A stretch of 7,850 nt of DNA from positions 1-7,850 of the forward strand of contig CAIPGD010000435.1 in NCBI GenBank assembly GCA_903864485.1, written 5' to 3'. This DNA is from an uncultured bacterium. GTDB taxonomy: Bacteria; Pseudomonadota; Gammaproteobacteria; Burkholderiales; Burkholderiaceae_E. This document shows, piece by piece, positions 1 through 5,576 of this stretch. Each line of letters starts with the position of its first letter. Within the stretch, counting starts at the first letter, position 1. The notes below the pieces were generated by a model. It was given only the letters and a program-made list of their open reading frames with translations. It was not told the DNA's origin and made no database searches. A program made the position numbers and the translations under genes.

Positions 1-209
1 GTGTTGTGAACCTGCGAGTCAATCAACCCGGGAATTGCTGTCGCGCGATCGGCATCAATCACTACGTCGCACTGCGCGAGGTCGGCATCTGAGACCGTAC
101 CGACCTGGAGGATTTTTCCGTTATTCATCAGAATCGCATCGCCCTCAACCCAGGGGGCGCGCCAATCGCCGGAGACGATTCGACCTAAATTCACAATCGC
201 AGTTTTCAT
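1..209 (-). CDS. Amidohydrolase-superfamily protein, enamidase-like, N-terminus only (runs off the left edge)
   Basis: Only the first 69 codons are present. The protein starts MKTAIVNLGRIVSGD, has the small beta-sandwich pattern of amidohydrolases (GKILQVG at 31-37, VIDAD at 50-54), and reaches the start of the metal-dependent barrel at PGLIDSQVHN (60-69). The opening resembles my recollection of enamidase from nicotinate fermentation (IGKIVSGD, then a PGLLDTHVH segment), an enzyme that hydrolyses a cyclic enamide; other cyclic amidohydrolases such as imidazolonepropionase are possible. Oddly, the first histidine of the usual HxH metal motif is Gln66, with His68 kept. The ATG at 209 is the natural family start, though no good Shine-Dalgarno precedes it. 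It is divergent from the DUF1330 gene across 65 bases. Family membership is fairly sure; the substrate is not known. Confidence 0.85.
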   Translation of the reverse strand, partial: MKTAIVNLGRIVSGDWRAPWVEGDAILMNNGKILQVGTVSDADLAQCDVVIDADRATAIPGLIDSQVHN

Positions 210-218
210 GAGGATCAA

Positions 219-248
219 TCGACAGAGTTGGGTTCGATATGCTTTACT
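219..248 (+). promoter_or_regulatory. Candidate sigma70-type promoter for the DUF1330 gene
   Basis: TCGACA (219-224, five of six matches to TTGACA) and TTTACT (243-248, four of six to TATAAT) are 18 bases apart. Transcription would begin near 255, leaving a short leader with the AGGGAG ribosome site before the ATG at 275. This placement would also exclude the upstream in-frame ATG at 239. It is a by-eye match only. Confidence 0.3.
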
Positions 249-274
249 GCCGTAAAACAAAGGGAGATTTTCTG

Positions 275-568
275 ATGGCCAAAGCCTACTGGATCAGCGC
301 GTACCACACCATTCATGACGCCGATGCGTTAGCGGCCTACGCAAAACTGGCGCTGCCTGCCATTACCGCGGCCGGGGGTAAATTCCTGGCCCGGGGAATG
401 CCCGCAGCCGTGAAAGAGCAGGGCATTGCTCAGCGTACCGTGCTTGTCGAATTCGAGTCGGTTGATGCGGCCCTCGCGGCCTACAACAGTCCTGCCTATC
501 AAGAGGCGGTGGCCGCGCTGGGCACTCAAGCCGTGGTGCGCGACCTCCGCATTATTGAGGGCACCTAA
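275..568 (+). CDS. DUF1330 domain-containing protein
   Basis: A 97-residue protein starting MAKAYWISAYHTIHDADALA. It has the DUF1330 layout: an N-terminal beta strand, a helix with an AYAKLALPAI segment, a GGKFLARG turn (about residues 34-41), a VLVEFES strand, then an AAYNSPAYQEA helix and a closing strand. DUF1330 proteins adopt a small dimeric alpha+beta barrel (ferredoxin-like) and have no general assigned reaction; they often lie near catabolic genes. The start at 275 is chosen over the in-frame ATG at 239 because AGGGAG (261-266) lies 8 bases before it and the shortened protein begins exactly where the fold begins. The gene is divergent from the amidohydrolase and convergent with the RraA-like gene, their stops being 12 bases apart. 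A role as a small accessory or isomerase-like protein in the same pathway is only inference. Confidence 0.85.
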   Translation: MAKAYWISAYHTIHDADALAAYAKLALPAITAAGGKFLARGMPAAVKEQGIAQRTVLVEFESVDAALAAYNSPAYQEAVAALGTQAVVRDLRIIEGT

Positions 569-592
569 GGTTGAGGGCACCTACGGTTGAGG
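555..592. repeat. 16-bp tandem duplication spanning two convergent stop codons, with a partial third copy
   Basis: Copy 1 (555-570, TTGAGGGCACCTAAGG) and copy 2 (571-586, TTGAGGGCACCTACGG) are adjacent and differ at one base; TTGAGG (587-592) begins a third copy. Copy 1 carries the TAA that ends the DUF1330 gene, and copy 2 carries, on the other strand, the TAG that ends the RraA-like gene. It probably arose by slippage. It leaves only 12 bases between the convergent genes and shows no terminator hairpin. Confidence 0.9.
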
Positions 593-1252
593 ACAGTTAA
601 GGCGCTTCAGGATTTCATCGATCCAGGGGGCGTTGTAGGTGCCAGCCGCGATCGCGGCCATCATCTGACTCTCGACTGCGACCTTCGACCGGGCCGCCGC
701 CAGTAAAGATTCGGCCTCTGCGAAGGGCACGCAGAGTACGCCGTCGTCATCGCCGAGGATGAGATCCCCCGGATGAATCACCATGCCGTCGATTGCGATC
801 GTCGTGTTGATTTCGCCGGGTCCATCTTTGTAAGGACCCTGATGGGTCACCCCGGCCGCAAAGACCGGGAAAGACCCCTCGCGAAGCGCCCGCGCGTCTC
901 GAATGGCACCGTCGATGACGATGCCAGCAGCGCCTCTCGAGATGGCAATCGTGCTCATGATTTCGCCAATTAAGGCATTGGTCAGATCGCCCCCGCCATC
1001 GACAACCAACACGTCCCCCGGCGTTAGCAGGTCAAGCGCCTTGTGGATCATCAGGTTGTCGCCCGGGCGGACACGTACGGTCAGTGCAGGCCCCGCCATT
1101 GGGTTGCCCTGATGCATCGGGCGCAGTCGAGGTCCAGCCGAAAACATGCGCGACATGCAATCACTGACGTTGGAGACCGGGATCTCGAGGAATTGCTTCG
1201 CGAGGTCGAGGCTGACCGCTTGATGACGTTTCAGAATTTGAAGACCGAGCAT
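581..1252 (-). CDS. RraA-family protein, probable 4-hydroxy-4-methyl-2-oxoglutarate / 4-carboxy-4-hydroxy-2-oxoadipate aldolase-like
   Basis: A 223-residue protein matching the RraA/dimethylmenaquinone-methyltransferase-like fold along its length. Visible landmarks, numbered from the ATG at 1252, are SDCMSR near 30, GGGDLTNALIGE ending at Glu97, the substrate and metal signature DGAIRD with Arg118 and Asp119, PVFAAG near 129, and GDDDGV at 167-172. In the HMG/CHA aldolases the RD pair binds the 2-oxoacid and Mg2+ and the enzyme releases pyruvate; RraA itself instead inhibits RNase E. The catabolic neighbours favour the enzyme reading. An ATG at 1258 is also in frame, but GAAGG (1259-1263) abuts it directly while standing 6 bases from the ATG at 1252, so the latter is preferred. 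The Bug gene stop overlaps this ribosome site, suggesting co-transcription and coupling. Exact substrate unknown. Confidence 0.88.
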   Translation of the reverse strand: MLGLQILKRHQAVSLDLAKQFLEIPVSNVSDCMSRMFSAGPRLRPMHQGNPMAGPALTVRVRPGDNLMIHKALDLLTPGDVLVVDGGGDLTNALIGEIMSTIAISRGAAGIVIDGAIRDARALREGSFPVFAAGVTHQGPYKDGPGEINTTIAIDGMVIHPGDLILGDDDGVLCVPFAEAESLLAAARSKVAVESQMMAAIAAGTYNAPWIDEILKRLNCPQP

Positions 1253-1261
1253 GACCATCCT

Positions 1262-2242
1262 TCAGGTTTGAAAGTCGAGTTTGATTTTTGCGAGAAAGTC
1301 TTTCATGAACCTGGCTTCGTCCGTGATGCGCCGGCTCATTTCGGGCCGCGTCAATGTAAGCGGCTCAAGTCCATTGTTGCGGAGTTTGGCCGCGGTCGCC
1401 GGACTGTTGATGGCCGCGTTGAATTGAACGTTCATGGCGTCAAGGACGTCTGCCGGCATTGAAGAAGGCGCCCAGACTGCAATCCATGACGGGATCGACT
1501 GACCCTTAAACGTATCGACCAGCGAGGGCACGCCGGGCAGGCTCTTCAGGGTATTTGCCTGCACGACCGCAATCCAGCGTAGCTTGCCGCTTGCGACCAT
1601 CGGACCACCGACCGGAATGGTCGTGAACACTGCATCCAGATGCCCGCCCGCAGCGTCTGCAATCATAGGGGGCCCACCTTTGTAGGGCACCATCGTCAGG
1701 TCCAGGTTGGCGGCTCGTTCTAATAAAAGCGCTGATAGGTGATGCGGCGTACCAGTGCCGGCCAGACCGACCCGAAGCCGCTGGCCAGGCTCGCGGGCTT
1801 TGGCCAAGAACTGCTCTAAGGTCGTCACGCCGAGTTGAGGCGTCACCGCCAGCAGCAAGACCATGTCGGCAATCGCGGCAACCGGCACCAGATCTTTGAA
1901 CGGATCTACGGATTTGGACGATAGTTGGGGGACGAACGGATTCGTCGTCAGTACCGAATTGGATAACACCGCGAAGCTGTTCGTCTCTGCCCCCTGCCGG
2001 GCCACAAACTCGAGGGCAATGTTGCCGGACGCGCCCGGTCGATTTTCGATAATCGACAGCGGTTGACCGTTCGCCATCAGCCCCTCAGTGGTTGTCCGGA
2101 TTCCAAAATCCACCACGCCACCGGCTGGAAAACCAACGATGAAACGGGCTTGCTTGGCGAGTGAACTTTGAGCGCGAGCGAGGCCGGCCAAGGGGGCGGC
2201 TGCGCCACCTGCCATCCAGGAAATGATCTGTCTCCGATCCAT
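1262..2242 (-). CDS. TTT-family (Bug) periplasmic substrate-binding protein, divergent member
   Basis: A 326-residue periplasmic binding protein of the tripartite tricarboxylate transporter family, which captures small, usually carboxylated, solutes. The N-terminus MDRRQIISWMAGG has twin arginines (3-4), a hydrophobic stretch and an ARA/QS cleavage site near 24, so Tat or Sec export is likely. Family landmarks are GFPAGGVVD (37-45), ENRPGASGN (66-74) and a later VPYKGGPPMIAD. The usual PDGYT loop is replaced by a GAETNSF sequence, so it is not a canonical member. The start at 2242 is chosen because the signal peptide begins there, with TAGG 6 bases upstream; an in-frame GTG at 2296 would add a His-rich stretch in front of the signal. 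It heads a unit with the RraA-like gene. No TctA or TctB permease gene is present in the window. Confidence 0.9.
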   Translation of the reverse strand: MDRRQIISWMAGGAAAPLAGLARAQSSLAKQARFIVGFPAGGVVDFGIRTTTEGLMANGQPLSIIENRPGASGNIALEFVARQGAETNSFAVLSNSVLTTNPFVPQLSSKSVDPFKDLVPVAAIADMVLLLAVTPQLGVTTLEQFLAKAREPGQRLRVGLAGTGTPHHLSALLLERAANLDLTMVPYKGGPPMIADAAGGHLDAVFTTIPVGGPMVASGKLRWIAVVQANTLKSLPGVPSLVDTFKGQSIPSWIAVWAPSSMPADVLDAMNVQFNAAINSPATAAKLRNNGLEPLTLTRPEMSRRITDEARFMKDFLAKIKLDFQT

Positions 2243-2361
2243 GGGGTACCTACATGAGTGATGTTTGTGCTCACCAAGCGTCTCATGGGAGTGCACTCAG
2301 TTTGCTGTCACTGGTCTCCGGAAAAACCCTTGGATTCCCCTCAGATTTCCGATGGCAAGGC
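2243..2361. other. 119-base gap between rlmJ and the Bug gene, with a weak terminator-like inverted repeat
   Basis: On the minus strand, directly after the rlmJ stop, CCTTG and CAAGG (plus-strand 2356-2360 and 2328-2332) form a 5-bp inverted pair with a 23-base loop followed by G and five T (2322-2326). A second, overlapping 6-bp inverted pair is CGGAAA (2319-2324) with TTTCCG (2346-2351). Both are weak; either could help end rlmJ transcription. TTGCCA (minus strand, 2353-2358) resembles a -35 box but has no good -10 at the proper distance. No coding sequence is supported here. Confidence 0.25.
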
Positions 2362-3276
2362 CTATTCGCCGGCGTCCAATGAAAACCGGGCGCTTGAGTC
2401 GCGCCCAAGCAAGCGGACCAATGCAGGTAAGGTTTCCTTCAGCGCAGCATGGAGCGTGTAAGGCGGGTTGATCACAAACAGTCCACTCGCGCTCAGACCG
2501 GGGCGGGCATCATCGGTAACGGGGCCCGCAGAGGGGCTGCTGCTGTGTCCCACATCGAGACTGCAATGCAGCCAGGGGCGCTTGCACCGAAGGGAGAGAT
2601 TCCAGAGTTTTCGCGGCAACTCCTGCGCATTGAGGCGGGCGATGTTTGGGTACCAGATCACGTACGTCCCAGTCGCGAATCGTTGCAGCGCATCGGTCGT
2701 CATTTTGACGACCCGCGTGTAATCCGTCTTCAGTTCATAGCTCGGGTCGCAGAAGATCAGGCCCCGGCGCGACGGCGGGGGTAGAAATTTTTTGAGACCC
2801 TCAAAACCATCTTCGCGCAGGATGGCGACTTGTCGACCGGCTTTGAGTTGGTCGATATTGCCTGTTAGCAGCTTGATATCGGTTGGGTGCAGTTCGAACA
2901 CTTTGAGACGGTCACGATCGCCAAGCAGGTGCTGAATCAAAAAGGGCGAGCCCGGATAGACCGTCCAGCCGCCGGACGGATTAAAACCCTTGACCAAGTC
3001 GAGGTAGTCCTGCAGCGCAGCGCTGCCCGAATGGATCGAATTGCCTGCCTTGGCGCGGTTGGTCGCGTTGACCAGTCGGAGAATTCCGTCGTCGGCCTCA
3101 GCGCTGGTGTGGGCTTGGGCCGTATCCAGCCGATAAAGCCCAGCGCCGGCATGGGTATCAATGACCTGCAGGGCCGTCGGCTTTTGGGTGAGATGACGAA
3201 GAATCGCGACAAGCACCAAATGTTTGAGGACATCCGCATGGTTGCCGGCATGAAAGGCATGGCGATAGCTGAACAT
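2362..3276 (-). CDS. rlmJ: 23S rRNA (adenine(2030)-N6)-methyltransferase RlmJ
   Basis: The N-terminus MFSYRHAFHAGNHADVLKH is the hallmark of RlmJ (YhiR), which uses S-adenosylmethionine to methylate N6 of A2030 (E. coli numbering) in naked 23S rRNA. Further landmarks are DTHAGAGLY (40-48, the SAM-binding motif), YPGSP (107-111), ELHP (128-131), SRRGLIFCDPSYE (169-181), GTYVIWYP (203-210) and SASGLFVINPPY (262-273). The catalytic DPPY motif reads D177-P-S-Y180 here. At 304 residues it is about 25 longer than the E. coli protein as I recall it; part of the excess is a Ser/Pro-rich insertion near 238-258, just before the conserved SASG. The start at 3276 is fixed by the conserved N-terminus although no clear Shine-Dalgarno precedes it. 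It is divergent from the ParA-like ATPase across 58 bases. Confidence 0.95.
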   Translation of the reverse strand: MFSYRHAFHAGNHADVLKHLVLVAILRHLTQKPTALQVIDTHAGAGLYRLDTAQAHTSAEADDGILRLVNATNRAKAGNSIHSGSAALQDYLDLVKGFNPSGGWTVYPGSPFLIQHLLGDRDRLKVFELHPTDIKLLTGNIDQLKAGRQVAILREDGFEGLKKFLPPPSRRGLIFCDPSYELKTDYTRVVKMTTDALQRFATGTYVIWYPNIARLNAQELPRKLWNLSLRCKRPWLHCSLDVGHSSSPSAGPVTDDARPGLSASGLFVINPPYTLHAALKETLPALVRLLGRDSSARFSLDAGE

Positions 3277-3301
3277 GGCGGTGAGTACCAGTTGAATTGA
3301 G

Positions 3302-3330
3302 TATTATTCCGCATTGAAACCAAGGGTAAA
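3302..3330 (-). promoter_or_regulatory. rlmJ: Candidate promoter for rlmJ in the divergent gap
   Basis: Reading leftward, TTTACC (plus-strand 3325-3330, four of six matches to TTGACA) and AATAAT (3303-3308, five of six to TATAAT) are 16 bases apart, upstream of the rlmJ start at 3276. The same A/T-rich block read rightward gives TATTAT (3302-3307), a possible -10 for the ATPase gene, but I see no matching -35 for that direction. If both are used the two promoters would overlap and exclude one another. Confidence 0.35.
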
Positions 3331-3334
3331 TACC

Positions 3335-4057
3335 ATGCAGCCAGAAGCGGCCCCGAATGGGCAATCCAGCATTCTCCTGATCGGTGGTGAAAAGGGTGGC
3401 GTCGGAAAATCACTCGTATCGAGAGCCCTCGCACAATATTTCATCGACCATTCAATGCCATTTGTCGGTTTTGACACCGATCGGTCGCATGGCGCGCTGA
3501 TGCGTTTCTACGCGGATTATGCGTCGCCGATTTTGATCGACCGCTATGAAGCGCTTGATCACATCGTTGAGACCGCGGTCGAGCAGCCTGGAATTCGCGT
3601 TCTGGTTGACCTTGCCGCCCAGACGCACGCTCCGCTGGTCGCATGGATGGACGATTCGGGCGTACTCGATTTGGCGCCCGAAAATGCGCTCCGGATCACG
3701 TATTGGCATGTCATGGACACCGGTCGTGATTCCGTCGATCTACTCCGGCAGGTACTGGAACGGTTTCAAGATCGGCTGAATTACGTCGTGGTGCGCAATC
3801 AATTGCGTGGTGATGATTTCAGCAACCTGGAAAAATCTGGGTTACTCGACCGCTTGTCCGATCTCGGCGGTCGAGTGGTTGAGATCAAGCAACTTCATCA
3901 GTCGGTGATTCAAAAAATCGACGCTAGAGACAGTAGTTTTTGGGCCGCCAAGCAATCTGGGGCTGAGTTTGGCGCCGGGCTCGGGTTAATGGAACGGCAG
4001 CGCCTGAAAACCTGGATCAACAACGTTTTCGCCGAGTTCGATGCCGCCAGCGTTTAA
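3335..4057 (+). CDS. Orphan ParA/MinD-superfamily P-loop ATPase
   Basis: A 240-residue SIMIBI-class ATPase. The deviant Walker A EKGGVGKS lies at 19-26 with signature Lys20 and P-loop Lys25; the switch I region FDTDRSHG is at 46-53; Walker B is VLVDLAAQ at 89-96 with Asp92; a VVVRNQLRG strand-turn late in the fold resembles the base-recognition loop. Such ATPases dimerise on ATP and position DNA, cell-division or other cargo, or act in conjugative mobilisation. No ParB, parS-like repeats, MinC or MinE are visible, so the partner is unknown. The ATG at 3335 is preferred because AAGGG (3322-3326) lies 8 bases before it; an upstream in-frame TTG at 3314 has no ribosome site. A RIO kinase follows after 54 bases, probably in the same operon. 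Superfamily is sure, role is not. Confidence 0.88.
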   Translation: MQPEAAPNGQSSILLIGGEKGGVGKSLVSRALAQYFIDHSMPFVGFDTDRSHGALMRFYADYASPILIDRYEALDHIVETAVEQPGIRVLVDLAAQTHAPLVAWMDDSGVLDLAPENALRITYWHVMDTGRDSVDLLRQVLERFQDRLNYVVVRNQLRGDDFSNLEKSGLLDRLSDLGGRVVEIKQLHQSVIQKIDARDSSFWAAKQSGAEFGAGLGLMERQRLKTWINNVFAEFDAASV

Positions 4058-4111
4058 CGCCATCATTACGGGTGCAACGACAGCCCCACCGATGGGCGCA
4101 GAATACGAGTC

Positions 4112-4960
4112 ATGAAAACCCCTGATCGCCTGCGCCCGCTTCTCGAAGAAGGATTGATTGACGAAGTCCTGCGTCAACTTACCAGTGGCAAGGAAGCGAT
4201 GGTCTTCGTCGTGCGCTGCGGTGAAGAAATTCGTTGCGCCAAGGTCTACAAGGAGGCCTCTCATCGCAGTTTCCGGCAGGCAGTGGATTACACCGAAAAC
4301 CGCAAAACGAAGAACAGTCGTCAGGCACGCGCGATGGCCAAGGGCACGCGCTACGGTCGGCAGGCTCAGGAAGCGGCCTGGCAGAGTGCTGAGGTCGATG
4401 CGCTGTATCGACTTGCGCACGCTGGTGTTCGAGTCCCCAAGCCCTACAATTTTCTCGAAGGGGTGCTCCTGATGGAGCTTGTCTGCGATGAGGATGGCGA
4501 TGCGGCGCCCCGACTCAACGACGTTCAATTCACGCCCGATCAAGCTCGCGCCTATCACGAAACCTTATTGCGTGAAGTGGTTCGGATGCTCTGTGCTGGC
4601 GTTGTCCACGGGGACCTTTCGGAATTTAATATTTTGATCGCAGCGGACGGCCCCGTCATTATTGATCTGCCCCAGGCCGTGGATGCTGCCGGCAACAACC
4701 ATGCCGCTGGAATGCTTGAACGTGATGTGGCCAATTTGCGTAACTACTTTGGTCGCTTCGCCCCGGATCTGTTGAGCACGGACTATGGTCGCGAAGTCTG
4801 GTCACTCTACGAGCGCGGCCTGCTGACCATTGATTCAGTTCTGACCGGGCGGTTCAATCCAAAGCTGAAACCAGTTGATCTCGAGTCGGTACTTCTCGGG
4901 ATTGAGGATGCGCGGTTCGAGGAGGCTGCGCGCAAGCTCCGGATGCAGGACCCCGGTTGA
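4112..4960 (+). CDS. RIO-family atypical serine protein kinase
   Basis: A 282-residue single-domain protein with all core RIO1-type elements: nucleotide loop LTSGKEAMVF (23-32), ATP-anchoring Lys44 in CAKVYK, a basic flexible-loop region with the ENRKTKNSRQARA segment (62-74), hinge MELV (121-124), catalytic loop VHGDLSEFN with Asp168 and Asn173, and metal-binding IIDLPQAVD with Asp185. Eukaryotic and archaeal RIO1 act in small ribosomal subunit maturation, working largely as ATPases; bacterial members are little characterised. The subdomain VII sequence is DLPQ instead of the DxSQ of RIO1. The C-terminal part after about 215 is helical and ends without a tail. The ATG at 4112 has only a weak ribosome site (CGAG close by), which fits reliance on translation from upstream. 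Its stop overlaps the start of the next gene. Confidence 0.92.
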   Translation: MKTPDRLRPLLEEGLIDEVLRQLTSGKEAMVFVVRCGEEIRCAKVYKEASHRSFRQAVDYTENRKTKNSRQARAMAKGTRYGRQAQEAAWQSAEVDALYRLAHAGVRVPKPYNFLEGVLLMELVCDEDGDAAPRLNDVQFTPDQARAYHETLLREVVRMLCAGVVHGDLSEFNILIAADGPVIIDLPQAVDAAGNNHAAGMLERDVANLRNYFGRFAPDLLSTDYGREVWSLYERGLLTIDSVLTGRFNPKLKPVDLESVLLGIEDARFEEAARKLRMQDPG

Positions 4961-5508
4961 ATGTCATCGGGTTGACGCGTGCCTGGATCGAACGGGCGGT
5001 CATTGGTCTCAACCTCTGTCCCTTCGCCAGACCGCCCTACGTCAAAGAGCGCATTCGTTACTGCGTGAGCCATTCGGTGTCGGCCGAAGACCTGCTGCAG
5101 GATCTGCGGGTTGAACTCCAGCGCCTGGTCGATTCGCCCGTGCAGGAGATCGAAACAACCCTGCTCATTCACCCTCAATGTTTGAATGATTTTCTGGAGT
5201 ACAACGATTTTCTCGGTGATGTCGACGCGACTCTGCGAAAGATGGGTCTTGAGGGGACGATTCAAATCGCGAGTTTTCATCCTCAGTATCAGTTCGCGGA
5301 TACCGGTCCGGACGATCTGAGCAATGCGACCAATCAGTCGCCATTTCCGATGCTTCATTTGTTGCGTGAAGACAGTATCGATCGCGCGATTGAAACCATG
5401 CCAAACCCTGAGCGTATTTACGCGGCCAACATCGAGACGCTCGAGCGTCTCGGCGCGATGGGCTGGCAAGATCTGCAGGCACAGTGCAAAGCGGATGTAC
5501 GGGAATGA
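4957..5508 (+). CDS. DUF1415 family protein, TTG start overlapping the RIO kinase stop
   Basis: A 183-residue protein with the strongly conserved DUF1415 signatures: AVIGLNLCPFA (14-24, with Cys21), a DFLEYNDFL helix (78-86), IQIASFHPQYQF (102-113) and SNATNQSPFPMLHLLRED (122-139). It has no signal peptide or membrane segment and is probably cytoplasmic. No function is established for the family; the invariant Cys, His and Asn residues hint at an enzyme or metal site, which is inference. The start is TTG at 4957, sharing the TTGA with the TGA of the RIO gene, and AGGA (4947-4950) lies 6 bases upstream; no ATG or GTG fits the frame near the conserved N-terminus. This points to translational coupling with the kinase. 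A 68-base gap separates it from the next gene. Confidence 0.88.
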   Translation: MNVIGLTRAWIERAVIGLNLCPFARPPYVKERIRYCVSHSVSAEDLLQDLRVELQRLVDSPVQEIETTLLIHPQCLNDFLEYNDFLGDVDATLRKMGLEGTIQIASFHPQYQFADTGPDDLSNATNQSPFPMLHLLREDSIDRAIETMPNPERIYAANIETLERLGAMGWQDLQAQCKADVRE

Positions 5509-5576
5509 CCTGATCGATCTGATTCGGGTTATCACCGATACTTCGGGCATCGATTGAATCAACACGGAGAGACTCG

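Noticed and set aside
239..274. N-terminal extension of the DUF1330 protein from the ATG at 239
   Set aside because: The extra 12 residues are not part of the fold, there is no ribosome site before 239, and a good one precedes 275.
555..592. Possible CRISPR or operator array from the repeated TTGAGGGCACC units
   Set aside because: Only two full 16-bp copies exist with no spacers; simple tandem duplication explains them.
2243..2296. N-terminal extension of the first Bug protein from a GTG at 2296
   Set aside because: It would place a His-rich, polar stretch before the signal peptide and has no ribosome site.
4083..4097. GCCC/GGGC hairpin in the ATPase-RIO gap as a terminator
   Set aside because: The stem is only 4 bp with a 7-base loop and no T-run; it is unlikely to stop transcription.
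3986..4558. 190-codon open frame antisense to the RIO kinase
   Set aside because: It covers the kinase nucleotide loop and basic region, shows no family motif and has no ribosome site; a shadow frame.
5521..5560. GATTC/GAATC inverted pair in the gap before the second Bug gene as a terminator or operator
   Set aside because: Five base pairs with a 30-base loop and no T-run; the internal TTCGGG copies are direct, not inverted. Not distinguishable from chance.
4807..5565. Long open frame on the minus strand antisense to the RIO 3' end and DUF1415
   Set aside because: The plus-strand frames have unmistakable RIO and DUF1415 motifs; the antisense translation is rich in Arg, Ile and Ser with no recognisable domain, and is explained by codon bias of the real genes.
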